NCBI RefSeq assembly: GCF_043641665.1
Contig: NC_092197.1
Coordinates: 17,490,148 to 17,554,147, forward strand
Source of the DNA: Enoplosus armatus
Taxonomy: Eukaryota; Chordata; Actinopteri; Centrarchiformes; Enoplosidae
DNA length: 64,000 nucleotides
Direction: 5' to 3'
Positions within the stretch are counted from its first letter, which is position 1. Each line of letters starts with the position of its first letter. The notes below the pieces were generated by a model. That model worked only from the letters and a program-made list of their open reading frames with translations. It had not been told where the DNA came from and made no database searches. Positions 54,101-57,184 of this stretch are shown piece after piece. A program made the translations under genes and the position numbers.

Positions 54101-57100
54101 CGAGTGGAGAAGGGGGGGGGCGGGGGGGGGTTGAGGATACTGATCTCATCCTCAGTCAAAAATACTCATCAGTGTTTCCTCTGTAATTTTATGTAACACT
54201 GGTGCTTGGGAGGTAATTGAGGTTGTGGTTAGAGCAGGTTGCAGGGATTTCTACACATACTTTATAAAAACAAACACATGGTTTCTAAGCATTAGGGGCT
54301 CCACGTCTTTATGTCTGTGATGAAAAGGGAATCGGGCCATGGGGCTGGAATATCTACTTGTGTGTTCTTTCATCTGTGTGTGTGTGTGCAAGGATGAGCA
54401 GGCATGCATGTCTTTTCGGTCTAAATTCGAATGAACTGGACACATGTGGCTTATTACCCAGCGACAGTTGTTTTAAATATCATCTGGCTTTTGCATAACC
54501 ATCTGGTCATGTAATTTGTGTTATTACACACACATTCAAGATAGAACAACACTCCAAAAGTAGAGATTTTAAAAGCCATTCAAACCCTGAGGTTCATTGA
54601 TAAGTCAGCTGAGAGTCTGACCTGAGCTTGGTAGAATAAAACTAATGAAATCAGCTTCTGGGTCATTTGTAAATGTTTAGAAAGAAATGGGCAGACTAAC
54701 AAAAGAGGTGACAGGATGTAGGTTTGATGATTATAGACGGGGTTGCTTTTGTGCATCTTAATGTTTCTTTTTGTGACCAGTGGGAAAATAAAAAAGAATG
54801 CTAAAGTTTGCAGAGCTGGACATACAGATACCATACTGGATAGAAACCACTTACTTCAAATGGAGTCTCAAAGGCTTCTATGATGCCTCCAACCATGAGC
54901 AGCCCGTCGGTGCTGATCCCCATGCCGTGGTACACCCAGTCCACACTCTCCAGCAGAGAGCAGTCCACATACAGCGCCAGCCGCTTGGCAGACACACTGA
55001 TGGCCACATGGTGCCACTTTCCATCAGACAGACTGCTGACTGGGAACCTGACAGAGAGACACATAGGTCATTATGTAATCACATGTCTTTGGTTTTGTGT
55101 GTCTTGTGATGAATGTCATCATGAATTAATCTAGAAGACAAGTTCAAATCATCCTTGGGCCCTTTGACTGTTAAACTAGAGATGAAAGTAAGAGTTTAAA
55201 CCTTTTTTATGGCTCTTAACTTGTGAAAACCTTCCTTTTCTGAACAGTAAGGTTAGGGCTGTAGGTCAAAGAGACGGTTTAAACTAATTGATTTTCGTGC
55301 AAACTGCCTTATAAAATGTCCTTTAGCAAGACACTATGTCCGTGTGTTGAAGAAGAATTCCACAACAAGCTGACATATTATCTCCTTGTGAAGTTGTTAT
55401 GCCTATTTACACATAAAGCAGACACAGAGCAACATGACCATCCCGTTGGAGTCGTGTTTGTGTCCACCTTTATTTTGGTCTCTTTAAGCTTTGTTTTGGT
55501 GTCCACCAACCCTGATGTTGTCTGTTGTTTGTTGCTGGGTATGTACAGTGTATTTATGCACAGTGTATTTATCAGAGCTTGTTTAATGAAAACAGCTGCC
55601 TGCTGCTGGAAACAAGGTTCATGAGAGAGCTGAAACTAAGGTAACAGTAAATATGCTGTAAAACCAAAACAATGAGCTAAAAGAGGCTAAAATCTCTGTA
55701 GAGCTAAAGGCGATTGGATTTTTTAATTTTCAAATTTCAGCCCCAACCATCGTCGTCTTAAGTGACATGAGGTGATGTCTCTTGTTTCTAATCAGAGTTT
55801 TTACTAGACTGTGCAGCTCCCTCTGGAACCACAAAAGGCTTTATACAACTTCTTTCACATATGCAGTCGTACTCCCCAACACCTGTAAACAGACTTTGGT
55901 GTTTAAAATCGGTGGAGTTCCCCTTTAATATATACATTTAATGTCTTTATAAAGCATATATATATGCTTTAATGTCTAAAGGACCCTCCACAAGTCAAGC
56001 TGGGCTCTTGACCCAACTGAACCTTGTAGGTGGAAGCCACTAACGAACATGCTTGACATAAATTCAAGCACGTGCCAACAGTGGAAGATAAATACAGTAT
56101 CTATGTGTGTCTATCTTTTGGCCCAGTTCTGTCTGCTGTCTTGCAGTATGTATTGCTTCACGCTATGTTGTTCCTGAAGAAGTGAAACCTGCCAAGAGAT
56201 GTCTAATAAATCATATTCTCCAAAGACACAGCCAAACACAATTTACAGTCAAACAAATACACACATGCTGAGAAACACAGAGCTTTCCTCTGTCTTACGG
56301 ATACATTTGCATACACTTTAGCCAAGAAGCAGGAATGGGCATGAGTGGTCCACAATTAAATGAGATGGATGTTGTAATCACCTTCTGACATTGGGGTTTT
56401 TTGTATAATTGGTAATGCATAAAAATCAAAAGCATATACTTGTTTTTCCTGCGGGTAGATTTGAGCAATTTTAGCCCACAAATCATGAATAAAAAGCTCC
56501 TGCTTATATCTGCCGAAGAGGTTTCACAGCACTCAATACATTCATACCTTACACTTAATTATTTTGGGGCTGGAAAGGGAAAGGGAAAAATAAGTGTGCT
56601 CACTCATAGTGTCGTTGCTGTGTTCCTATGAAGATGACGGCGTAAGCACTGATCCGCAGCTGCAGCATAACGTGGCTGTCGGGGCTGAGCATGGTGAAGA
56701 CACTGCGTTCATCTCTCTGAGGGCTCCGCAGCTGCACCAGTAAACTGAACTCATCTGCAAACCTACACACAAACATAGACAGACACACACAATTAAGCCA
56801 TATAATTGCTTCTGAAAACAAGTTACACCTGTGGGCAGTAACTGCACAGTAACCACCAGTGGACACAAACATGTTGATAATTAAGATGTCACACAATGAA
56901 AACGTACAGCTAACTGACTGGAGGATACTTTTTTAAAAAATCACCTAAAGTAAAGTGCACAATCAGCTTTTACCTTTACATAAGTAAAGCACTTTTAATA
57001 AATAGTTAATATAGGGTGATGCAGATGAAACCGTACCCATCAGTGAGGAGCTGTTGAAGAGGGAGAGCCAAGGTGGAGTACTGTCCCACCTGTAGGACTG

Positions 57101-57184
57101 GACACCTGCTGTCATCGGCAGTCATGGAGGTGTTGCTGCTGTTTGACACCTGAAGAGAAAGCTCCTGCAGAACGTTCACCTCAT
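106..57184 (-). CDS. Fibrillar collagen alpha chain, clade A (type V/XI-like), partial gene of 60 recognised exons
   Basis: Extracellular matrix procollagen chain that would trimerise and enter or nucleate heterotypic fibrils. Visible order: TSPN/LamG N-propeptide (exons 2-5), linker (6), variable region (7), 17-triplet minor helix (7-9), NC2 hinge (9-11), major helix (11-61). Helix exons are almost all 45, 54 or 108 nt, start with a complete Gly codon and are phase 0, which is the fibrillar-collagen signature. From exon 11 to exon 36 the sizes reproduce the classical fibrillar order, with the 99-nt exons of type I split into 45+54 as in V/XI genes. The summed exons stay in frame throughout. 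Exon 1 (signal peptide) and the 3' exons (end of helix, C-propeptide) are missing. COL24A1/COL27A1 are unlikely because they lack the minor helix and NC2 and their N-propeptides read differently. The nearest human match by memory is alpha3(V), but the chain is divergent and could be a lineage-specific paralog. Coordinates enclose introns. Confidence 0.93.
742..795 (-). CDS. Collagen exon 60: helix
   Basis: 54 nt, GNIGLPGRRGTPGMPGLP. Donor gtaagt. Brings the visible major helix to 978 residues. Confidence 0.95.
902..955 (-). CDS. Collagen exon 59: helix
   Basis: 54 nt, GIHGPVGLPGPLGLKGEQ. Donor gtacac. Confidence 0.95.
956..2301 (-). other. Intron 58 (1.35 kb)
   Basis: No exon or recognisable element seen; a poly-A run lies near 1162-1175. 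I looked here for missing helix exons and found none. Confidence 0.7.
2302..2355 (-). CDS. Collagen exon 58: helix with Gly-to-Ala substitution
   Basis: 54 nt, GEKGDHGLPGPPAADGMK. The fifth triplet starts with Ala (GCA) instead of Gly, at the same position within the exon as in exon 51. GEKGDHGLP resembles GEKGDRGLP near the helix end of V/XI chains. Donor gtgggg. Confidence 0.93.
2356..2913 (-). other. Intron 57
   Basis: Nothing beyond a short direct repeat of cagtccctct at about 2547-2570. Confidence 0.7.
2914..2967 (-). CDS. Collagen exon 57: helix
   Basis: 54 nt, GIPGLRGEPGDQGEKGKE. Donor gtaaac. Confidence 0.95.
3166..3219 (-). CDS. Collagen exon 56: helix, possible C-terminal cross-link region
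   Basis: 54 nt, GEKGDTGLVGLPGWPGLI. With GPK at the end of exon 55 it resembles GPKGEKGHPGLIGLIG of alpha1(V), the C-terminal cross-link segment, but His is replaced by Asp. Contains a helix Trp. Donor gtaagt. Confidence 0.95.
3312..3365 (-). CDS. Collagen exon 55: helix, very basic
   Basis: 54 nt, GKRGKAGVRGTRGDRGPK: eight of 18 residues are Lys or Arg. Contains an RGD (TRGDR). Donor gtggga. Confidence 0.95.
3649..3702 (-). CDS. Collagen exon 54: helix
   Basis: 54 nt, GDDGKTGSPGKTGHVGRR. PGKTG matches PPGKTGP of V/XI, seven triplets after GPEGRQG in both. Donor gtaaga. Confidence 0.95.
4212..4401 (+). mobile_element. Copy 1 of a palindromic MITE-like element (single arm)
   Basis: Begins taaaggaacag and ends tatttcccaaaatataact then attcctttaa. 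The core ggctgcagcttcatattta and the end recur at 22080-22270 and, inverted, at 46803-47035. A very common type of percomorph repeat; no coding capacity. Confidence 0.7.
4426..4442. repeat. Short (CAG)5 microsatellite
   Basis: Direct run of cagcagcagcagcag in an intron. Confidence 0.8.
4450..4766 (+). mobile_element. LINE 3' end (CR1/L2/Rex-like)
   Basis: Starts in what reads like the end of a reverse-transcriptase ORF (ggtcgttcattcctacggct encodes the typical RSFIPTA-like tail in one frame), continues with an AT-rich 3' UTR and ends in the tail ggatgagtaaagtttatc followed by repeated ttatc units. The same tail type occurs at 61850-61920 and, inverted, at 28737. Family assignment is approximate. 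Confidence 0.6.
4861..4914 (-). CDS. Collagen exon 53: helix
   Basis: 54 nt, GAQGRPGPEGKQGMKGEK. GPEGKQG aligns with GPEGRQG, a conserved V/XI segment in the C-terminal quarter of the helix. Donor gtaaga. Confidence 0.95.
4980..5006. repeat. (AC)n microsatellite
   Basis: About 13 CA units between exons 53 and 52. Confidence 0.95.
5136..5189 (-). CDS. Collagen exon 52: helix
   Basis: 54 nt, GSPGEMGPQGPPGPTGAP. Donor gtaagt. Confidence 0.95.
5290..5343 (-). CDS. Collagen exon 51: helix with Gly-to-Ala substitution
   Basis: 54 nt, GEDGLPGIRGPPALPGFE. The fifth triplet starts with Ala (GCT) instead of Gly, a single break in an otherwise perfect repeat; length and frame are normal. Donor gtgaaa. 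Confidence 0.93.
5527..5634 (-). CDS. Collagen exon 50: helix (108 nt)
   Basis: 36 residues starting GPVGQVGPQGDQGAKGEP and ending APGPSGEQ. Donor gttaat. Confidence 0.95.
5855..6245 (+). repeat. Interspersed repeat (atggcaatccatccaatag type), copy 1
   Basis: Contains atgctaacatgctcacaatg, gatggtggcgctagatgaaa and atggcaatccatccaatagt. The same blocks in the same order occur at 61330-61640. A widespread noncoding fish repeat. Confidence 0.75.
6616..6669 (-). CDS. Collagen exon 49: helix
   Basis: 54 nt, GITGARGVRGDTGGLGPP. Contains an in-helix RGD (VRGDT). Donor gtaagt. Confidence 0.95.
6764..6817 (-). CDS. Collagen exon 48: helix
   Basis: 54 nt, GESGPEGVTGPPGSGGPQ; GSG then GPQ keeps register. 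Donor gtaaac. Confidence 0.95.
6818..7664 (-). other. Intron 47
   Basis: No further exon, repeat copy or RNA gene that I can recognise. Confidence 0.6.
7665..7718 (-). CDS. Collagen exon 47: helix
   Basis: 54 nt, GSTGPPGPQGPDGPQGQK. Donor gtaata. Confidence 0.95.
7896..7949 (-). CDS. Collagen exon 46: helix
   Basis: 54 nt, GEPGLMGEVGPAGLAGLK. Donor gtgggt. Confidence 0.95.
7950..8864 (-). other. Intron 45
   Basis: AT-rich; nothing recognised. Confidence 0.6.
8865..8972 (-). CDS. Collagen exon 45: helix (108 nt) with KGH motif
   Basis: 36 residues starting GAVGPPGLSGREGPWGTL and ending GPKGEKGHIGLM. The tail is identical over GPKGEKGHIGL to the alpha3(V) C-terminal cross-link region as I recall it, but sits near helix residue 684 rather than 925. 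Contains a helix Trp. Donor gtgagc. Confidence 0.95.
9109..9162 (-). CDS. Collagen exon 44: helix
   Basis: 54 nt, GDVGRPGEAGDPGPKGEK. Donor gtcagt. Confidence 0.95.
9163..9736 (-). other. Intron 43
   Basis: Nothing recognised; searched for a missing helix exon without success. Confidence 0.6.
9737..9844 (-). CDS. Collagen exon 43: helix (108 nt) with cysteine
   Basis: 36 residues starting GDIGSCGKPGPPGPSGER and ending GPVGKE. A Cys sits in the Y position of the second triplet (GSC) at about helix residue 606, unusual for a V/XI chain. Donor gtaggt. Confidence 0.95.
10112..10165 (-). CDS. Collagen exon 42: helix
   Basis: 54 nt, GLHGQTGSDGPPGQKGYQ. Donor gtcagt. Confidence 0.95.
10166..10576 (-). 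other. Intron 41
   Basis: Nothing recognised. The next introns upstream (11066-11478 and 11524-11868) likewise show no element. Confidence 0.6.
10577..10630 (-). CDS. Collagen exon 41: helix
   Basis: 54 nt, GLPGLPGNAGPTGRDGQQ. Donor gttggt, a weaker form of the consensus. Confidence 0.93.
10735..10788 (-). CDS. Collagen exon 40: helix, tandem acceptor
   Basis: 54 nt, GPQGADGLLGAAGERGHK. Two usable acceptors nine bases apart (ccccag then cccacag) could give a 54- or a 45-nt exon (10735-10779). The 54-nt form keeps the exon order of the family. Confidence 0.85.
10958..11065 (-). CDS. Collagen exon 39: helix (108 nt)
   Basis: 36 residues starting GPPGLPGSDGAIGKPGPR and ending GPAGIT. Donor gtgagt. 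Confidence 0.95.
11479..11523 (-). CDS. Collagen exon 38: helix
   Basis: 45 nt, GRPGDEGPKGIHGPP. Donor gtaagt. Confidence 0.95.
11869..11913 (-). CDS. Collagen exon 37: helix
   Basis: 45 nt, GLPGPSGEKGPQGPQ. Equivalent to the isolated 45-nt exon 30 of type I. Donor gtgaga. Confidence 0.95.
11914..13970 (-). other. Intron 36 (2.06 kb)
   Basis: No exon found; contains a LINE 3' tail at 13535-13602. Open frames here lack splice context or homology. Confidence 0.65.
13535..13602 (+). mobile_element. LINE-type 3' tail
   Basis: Ends in aaataaataaaattgacttgacttgg, the common fish retroposon tail of the form aataaaattgacttgacttg. An inverted tail of the same kind lies at 22594-22640. Only the 3' end is recognisable. 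Confidence 0.5.
13971..14024 (-). CDS. Collagen exon 36: helix
   Basis: 54 nt, GEPGLRGLPGPVGKPGPA. It ends at helix residue 480, the same count as exon 29 of the type I gene when counting from its 45-nt exon 7. Donor gtaagt. Confidence 0.95.
14321..14374 (-). CDS. Collagen exon 35: helix
   Basis: 54 nt, GIQGNVGMRGSPGFIGQR. A second in-frame AG nine bases in would give a 45-nt form lacking GIQ; the 54-nt form fits the type I exon order. Donor gtaagg. Confidence 0.9.
14619..14800 (+). mobile_element. Nonautonomous DNA transposon fragment with terminal inverted repeats
   Basis: The left end acactcctacttcattaggt (continuing acacc) and the right end aggtgtacctaataatgtgg (continuing ccactgagtgta) are imperfect inverse complements. 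The full family is common in teleosts; this copy is internally deleted to about 180 bp. Confidence 0.7.
14801..15180. mobile_element. Copy 2 of the palindromic MITE-like element (both arms)
   Basis: Left arm tgctttcttgccaagagatg (minus form) at 14808 onward, and right arm ending gctaagctaagctaacc then actctcggcaagaaggcaaa at 15085-15170. The two arms are inverse complements around a spacer. Confidence 0.7.
15658..15711 (-). CDS. Collagen exon 34: helix
   Basis: 54 nt, GFTGKPGMEGPQGLVGMY. Donor gtaagt. Resembles GFQGKTGPPGPPGVVG of V/XI in outline. Confidence 0.95.
15839..15892 (-). CDS. Collagen exon 33: helix
   Basis: 54 nt, GPPGKAGPPGSPGPPGDK. Donor gtgagt. Confidence 0.95.
16076..16160 (-). 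repeat. Partial arm of the palindromic element
   Basis: Degenerate match (tttttggaaacatgcttgtt tgctg...) to the left arm seen at 14801 and 46803. Weak. Confidence 0.4.
16381..16434 (-). CDS. Collagen exon 32: helix
   Basis: 54 nt, GFQGIAGDRGADGPPGSP. Donor gtatgc. Confidence 0.95.
16954..16992 (+). mobile_element. Tc1/mariner terminal remnant
   Basis: gaggtgtccacatattttgg and following bases match the caggtgtccacatacttttg terminus present at 58235-58264. Confidence 0.5.
17344..17388 (-). CDS. Collagen exon 31: helix
   Basis: 45 nt, GPSGVAGSAGSKGPT. Donor gtaaga. Confidence 0.94.
17505..18190. mobile_element. Copy 3 of the palindromic MITE-like element (diverged, both arms)
   Basis: Right arm gctagctgtttccccctgtt, tgctaagctaagctaactg and agcaagaaagcaattgtccc are clear; the left arm (agttcatcagtttgagaaat) is diverged. 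The middle may contain unrelated sequence. Confidence 0.6.
18280..18620. repeat. AT-rich interspersed repeat (family B), copy 1
   Basis: Contains aagtgcttgttctgtccaac and caaatcaataaattgactaa, shared in order with 38395-38672 and 48390-48690. A common percomorph repeat with cattaatcgattaa-type blocks. Confidence 0.55.
19226..19279 (-). CDS. Collagen exon 30: helix
   Basis: 54 nt, GVMGPPGPEGAEGKPGTQ, donor CAG|gttccc. A gtacac string nine bases earlier would leave 46 nt and break frame, so I chose the 54-nt form. Confidence 0.9.
19481..19525 (-). CDS. Collagen exon 29: helix
   Basis: 45 nt, GRTGQRGHAGQPGPS. With exon 28 it replaces a 99-nt exon of the type I gene. Donor gtaaac. Confidence 0.94.
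19710..19763 (-). CDS. Collagen exon 28: helix
   Basis: 54 nt, GNRGPDGRTGKPGPRGNK. The piece GKPGPRG is shared with V/XI chains at about the same place. Donor gtatta. Confidence 0.95.
19764..20906 (-). other. Intron 27
   Basis: No exon or clear element. The segment 20040-20220, ending gtctcttgtgcttcactcac, has an LTR-like look but no partner was found. Confidence 0.5.
20907..20960 (-). CDS. Collagen exon 27: helix
   Basis: 54 nt, GTNGETGPQGKQGGRGLK. Similar to GANGEKGGRG of V/XI. Donor gtcagt. Confidence 0.95.
21322..21429 (-). CDS. Collagen exon 26: helix (108 nt)
   Basis: 36 residues starting GIQGAAGIRGPQGERGPT and ending GPTGTE. It corresponds to the 108-nt exon 21 of the type I gene by order. 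Contains GFPGFLG, loosely like the GFPGF motifs of V/XI. Confidence 0.95.
21505..22270. mobile_element. Copy 4 of the palindromic MITE-like element (near full length)
   Basis: Left end gaggaatagtgttgcatttt and right end tatttcccaaaatgttgagc then tattcctttaa are inverse complements about 0.75 kb apart. The right arm contains gtgctaagctaagctaaatg and gacatgagcgtggtatcaat. The best copy in the window. Confidence 0.75.
22332..22385 (-). CDS. Collagen exon 25: helix
   Basis: 54 nt, GKRGPDGDKGDPGPKGDK, strongly charged. Donor gtaggt. Confidence 0.95.
22468..22512 (-). CDS. Collagen exon 24: helix
   Basis: 45 nt, GAPGRQGPMGFPGVT. The intron to exon 25 is 82 bp. Donor gtaggt. Confidence 0.94.
22594..22640 (-). 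mobile_element. LINE-type 3' tail, minus orientation
   Basis: gatttgatttgactttattg followed by tcaaatttttctgcc is the inverse of the tail at 13535-13602. Confidence 0.45.
23015..23068 (-). CDS. Collagen exon 23: helix
   Basis: 54 nt, GPVGPIGARGDPGFEGPM. Contains an in-helix RGD (ARGDP). Donor gtgagt. Confidence 0.95.
23069..24134 (-). other. Intron 22
   Basis: Nothing recognised. Confidence 0.55.
24135..24179 (-). CDS. Collagen exon 22: helix
   Basis: 45 nt, GHPGLIGAPGPKGDP. Donor gtaagt. Confidence 0.95.
24299..24352 (-). CDS. Collagen exon 21: helix
   Basis: 54 nt, GPPGLEGQMGPPGLRGPQ. Donor gtgagt. Confidence 0.95.
24461..24505 (-). CDS. Collagen exon 20: helix
   Basis: 45 nt, GDLGPAGSVGPKGPQ. 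Donor gtataa. Confidence 0.94.
24622..24682. repeat. Family B fragment
   Basis: aacaaataatcgattaagtg ... atgattagttgcagccct matches the end of the copy at 38395-38672. Confidence 0.55.
24739..24792 (-). CDS. Collagen exon 19: helix
   Basis: 54 nt, GAPGFTGQVGSQGVNGSR. Joined to exon 20 it forms an RGD (SR|GD). Confidence 0.95.
24882..24926 (-). CDS. Collagen exon 18: helix
   Basis: 45 nt, GESGLDGPPGLLGTT. Donor gtaagc. The intron to exon 19 is only 89 bp. Confidence 0.95.
25526..25579 (-). CDS. Collagen exon 17: helix
   Basis: 54 nt, GPQGIRGGYGLEGPRGPD. Contains the triplet GGY; register kept. Donor gtgagt. Confidence 0.95.
26159..26203 (-). CDS. Collagen exon 16: helix
   Basis: 45 nt, GSSGLPGPPGAVGPP. 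This is the first 45-nt exon after five 54-nt units, as in all fibrillar genes. Donor gtgagt. Confidence 0.95.
26387..26440 (-). CDS. Collagen exon 15: helix
   Basis: 54 nt, GLIGLNGPRGEIGEPGEK. Donor gtactc, acceptor ctctccag. Helix residues 88-105. Confidence 0.95.
27208..27261 (-). CDS. Collagen exon 14: helix with N-terminal cross-link lysine position
   Basis: 54 nt, GPWGYRGERGSKGEKGDE. Triplet 28 of the helix is GEK, the place of the helical cross-link lysine (GEKGHR in alpha1(V)); here it is followed by GDE instead of GHR. Contains a rare helix Trp. Confidence 0.95.
27396..27503 (-). CDS. Collagen exon 13: helix (108 nt)
   Basis: 36 residues starting GERGHRGPPGRDGAQGRD and ending PGAPGPQ. 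A fused pair of 54-nt units, matching two of the five 54-nt units that follow the first helix exon in fibrillar genes. Helix residues 34-69. Confidence 0.95.
28530..29150 (+). repeat. Interspersed repeat with tgacctttgacc and gagttatggccaaaaa blocks
   Basis: cacaatgacctttgacctt (28541), gagttacggccaaaaacgtg (28983) and gagttatggccaaaaatgtg (29086) are repeated units of a fish repeat. Interrupted at 28737. Confidence 0.65.
28737..28962 (-). mobile_element. Truncated LINE insertion with target-site duplication
   Basis: 226 bp starting with the inverted tail taatcctttattaatccctc and flanked on both sides by taattac (28730-28736 and 28963-28969). It splits the surrounding repeat unit, which reads on normally after the second taattac. 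Confidence 0.7.
30517..30570 (-). CDS. Collagen exon 12: helix
   Basis: 54 nt, GPPGEPGERGRPGMPGDM, perfect Gly-X-Y. Donor gtaagc. Helix residues 16-33. Confidence 0.95.
30704..30757 (-). CDS. Collagen exon 11: start of major triple helix
   Basis: 54 nt. SKE completes NC2, then five triplets GPEGPPGEMGRPGIQ open the main helix. This equals the 45-nt first helix exon of fibrillar genes plus nine hinge bases. Acceptor gagcttgcag. Confidence 0.92.
30859..30897 (-). CDS. Collagen exon 10: NC2 hinge micro-exon
   Basis: 39 nt, phase 0, QTNFYQLLRAGWP, with acceptor ctctctgtag and strong donor gtaagt. It corresponds by position to the QAQAILQQARLAL segment before the main helix of V/XI chains, with QxxxYQLLRA as a loose echo. 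Probably the N-proteinase/hinge region. Confidence 0.82.
30898..31728 (-). other. Intron 9
   Basis: Nothing recognised. Intron 8 (31849-32198) is also featureless. Confidence 0.55.
31729..31848 (-). CDS. Collagen exon 9: end of minor helix and NC2 hinge
   Basis: 120 nt, phase 0. Eight triplets beginning GKTGPEGSPGKKGEPGPP end the minor helix (17 triplets in total with exons 7 and 8, close to alpha1(V)). The reading then leaves GXY: TLYLWKNTVEEWAAFQ. This matches the position of the MLMPFRYGG segment in V/XI chains, but the sequence is different and aromatic. Confidence 0.92.
32199..32243 (-). CDS. Collagen exon 8: minor triple helix
   Basis: 45 nt, five triplets GCPGEPGLLGFKGDK. It carries a cysteine in the Gly-X-Y repeat, unusual in a fibrillar chain. 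Donor gtaaga. Confidence 0.92.
32244..33642 (-). other. Intron 7 (1.4 kb)
   Basis: No exon seen between the variable exon and the minor-helix exon; the 17-triplet count suggests none is missing. Confidence 0.6.
33643..34326 (-). CDS. Collagen exon 7: large variable-region exon and start of minor helix
   Basis: 684 nt, phase 0, 228 residues. Begins NMFLRRGSSRGDGTVPSG, has an acidic patch VVDEDTDLLDP, a Ser/Thr/Pro/Lys-rich middle with an NIT sequon (LLEENITTDKK), then IVSRDRDLVLGSDGKRYRL and four GXY triplets GPPGRMGPTGQE. Two RGD motifs (SRGDG, GRGDV) lie near the N-end. GRMGPTGQ resembles GTMGPTGQ of the alpha1(V) minor helix. In human V/XI genes this region is spread over several exons; here nearly all of it is one exon. 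It carries no Tyr-rich acidic stretch like alpha1(XI). Acceptor gtttcacaacag, donor gtcagt. Confidence 0.92.
35307..35323. repeat. (TTA)5 microsatellite
   Basis: Run of attattattattatt. Confidence 0.8.
35472..35502. repeat. (AC)n microsatellite
   Basis: About 15 CA units. Confidence 0.95.
36912..36954. repeat. (AC)n microsatellite
   Basis: About 21 perfect CA units. Confidence 0.95.
37371..37600. repeat. Inverted-repeat cluster
   Basis: Arms at 37371-37402 and 37485-37507 (gaaccca..ggctatc) are both complementary to 37569-37600 (gatagccgatgggttc). The inner pair matches at about 21 of 23 positions with a loop near 70 nt; the outer pair at about 27 of 32. Confidence 0.7.
38308..38390 (+). 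mobile_element. Tc1/mariner transposase fragment
   Basis: Reads ttgactggcctgcacagagc then cctgacctcaaccccatcca, encoding the DWPAQSPDLNPIQHLWGE motif that contains the second Asp of the DDE triad region. About 80 bp, no intact ORF. Confidence 0.8.
38395..38672. repeat. Family B interspersed repeat, fullest copy
   Basis: Starts atcaatgaatcgattagttg and ends ggattaataaccattagttg cagcccta. Internal blocks (attcaacatctttgttcaaa, tgatttgtcagacaaaacga) recur in diverged form in the other copies. Confidence 0.65.
40989..41012. repeat. (AT)n-rich microsatellite
   Basis: Alternating at with one c interruption. Confidence 0.85.
41435..41530 (-). CDS. Candidate alternative first exon with signal peptide
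   Basis: From an ATG at 41530 the minus strand reads MLHHVGWYLLLGCLLLDLDG, a hydrophobic leader, followed by LNVQGQRRRKGK, then a donor AAG|gtactg. The 96-nt segment ends at phase 0, the phase required by exon 7 (33643-34326), and lies in the same orientation inside the 15 kb intron. If spliced there it would give a secreted chain lacking the TSPN domain, as the alternative promoters of COL9A1 and COL18A1 do. A weak TATA-like string (TATATGTA on the minus strand, near 41696-41703) lies about 170 bp upstream. An acceptor-like ctcctgcag just upstream means it could instead be an internal basic exon (alpha3(V) has a basic stretch here), or chance. Confidence 0.35.
44484..44528. repeat. Short tandem repeat, 18-bp unit
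   Basis: The unit ctgacctggccctgacct is repeated about 2.5 times. Confidence 0.8.
45795..46035. repeat. Family B copy
   Basis: gggacgcaattaatcaatga, gtctataaaatgtcagaaaa and cttgttttgtttgaccaaaa are diagnostic blocks. Confidence 0.6.
46580..46800. repeat. Family B copy, diverged
   Basis: caattactttgaccaataaa and ttgtttagtctagaaaattt; it abuts the palindromic element arm at 46803. Confidence 0.5.
46803..47035 (-). mobile_element. Copy 5 of the palindromic MITE-like element (single arm)
   Basis: gaaggaatagattttttggg, cacttatttgctttcttgct and cttagcttagcataaagtca are the inverse of the right arms at 15085 and 22090. Confidence 0.7.
48390..48690. repeat. Family B copy
   Basis: agggccgcaactgacaatta at the start, followed by ttaattaattaatcaatta runs. 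Confidence 0.6.
49212..49250. repeat. (AC)n microsatellite
   Basis: About 18 CA units. Confidence 0.95.
49657..49728 (-). CDS. Collagen exon 6: short acidic linker of the variable region
   Basis: 72 nt, phase 0, 24 residues starting NILLSSNDLEDLLGNP and ending KDKSFGRT. Acceptor ttccacacag, donor gtaagt. It sits between the TSPN and the variable exon, where V/XI genes carry alternatively spliced exons. A phase-0 72-nt cassette could be skipped without a frame change, but skipping is an inference. No homolog recognised. Confidence 0.8.
50120..50251 (-). CDS. Collagen exon 5: end of TSPN with Cys pair
   Basis: 132 nt, phase 0. Reads GHLRQLTFLMGNPDAAQQ then HCSHHPPRCGD, matching GDIQQFLITGDPKAAYDYC and SPDCD at the end of the V/XI TSPN domain, so the third and fourth cysteines are kept. 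It continues into a Pro/Arg-rich tail (APKPPRSPRTNALE). GC content is visibly higher than in the flanking introns. Confidence 0.92.
50627..50778 (+). mobile_element. tRNA-derived SINE
   Basis: Head ggcgcaccggtagctcacct with an A-box-like tagctcacctagtagagtgc, a B-box-like segment gagtcaattctgac, then the CT-rich body cccccctctatctcccacct. This is the arrangement of a SINE type common in percomorph genomes; the B box is degraded, so it is unlikely to be an active Pol III unit. Confidence 0.8.
51104..51186. repeat. (GT)n microsatellite, longest in window
   Basis: About 38 GT units ending in a gcgcgtgcg stretch. Confidence 0.97.
52560..52665. repeat. Degenerate minisatellite
   Basis: Repeats of acacaagtccatcc / ccacacaagtccaaccc type, unit about 10-20 bp, imperfect. 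Confidence 0.6.
54111..54130 (+). repeat. G-run (nine plus nine G)
   Basis: ggggggggg c ggggggggg within an intron; could form a G-quadruplex on the plus strand. Confidence 0.85.
54855..55047 (-). CDS. Collagen exon 4: TSPN/LamG core with WHH motif
   Basis: 193 nt, phase 2 to 0. Contains LSDGKWHHVAISVSAKRL, the family hallmark (DGKWHRVAISV in XI), and the second conserved cysteine (LYVDCSLLES, equivalent to IVDCKKK). Ends IIEAFETPFE, equivalent to ILDEEVFEG split by the intron. Donor gtaagtgg is a near-consensus 5' splice site. Confidence 0.93.
55048..56603 (-). other. Intron 3 (1.56 kb)
   Basis: No exon or clear element recognised. Confidence 0.55.
56604..56762 (-). CDS. Collagen exon 3: TSPN/LamG beta-sandwich
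   Basis: 159 nt, phase 2 to phase 2. Reads FADEFSLLVQLRSP then VFTMLSPDS and VIFIGTQQRHY, the LamG strands equivalent to PENFSLL and LLSIYDE in alpha3(V). The codon split at its 3' end (GA|G) restores Glu before FPVSSLSDG of exon 4. Acceptor tgtgtgtag, donor gtgagc. Confidence 0.9.
57037..57184 (-). CDS. Collagen exon 2: start of TSPN/LamG N-propeptide
   Basis: 148 nt, entering at phase 1 and leaving at phase 2. It begins (D)EVNVLQELSLQVS, aligning with the V/XI motif VDVLKAL that follows the signal peptide. It contains the first propeptide cysteine (SRCPVLQVGQYSTL) and two N-glycosylation sequons (NSS, NTS). Acceptor ctcactacag and donor gtacgg are on the minus strand. Entering with one base from the previous exon matches exon 2 of COL5/COL11 genes, so only exon 1 should lie upstream. 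Confidence 0.9.

Larger units (their letters stand above)
50252..54854 (-). other. Intron 4 (4.6 kb)
   Basis: Contains a tRNA-derived SINE, the longest GT microsatellite, a degenerate minisatellite and a G-run. No exon recognised between TSPN exons 4 and 5, whose phases join directly. Confidence 0.65.
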
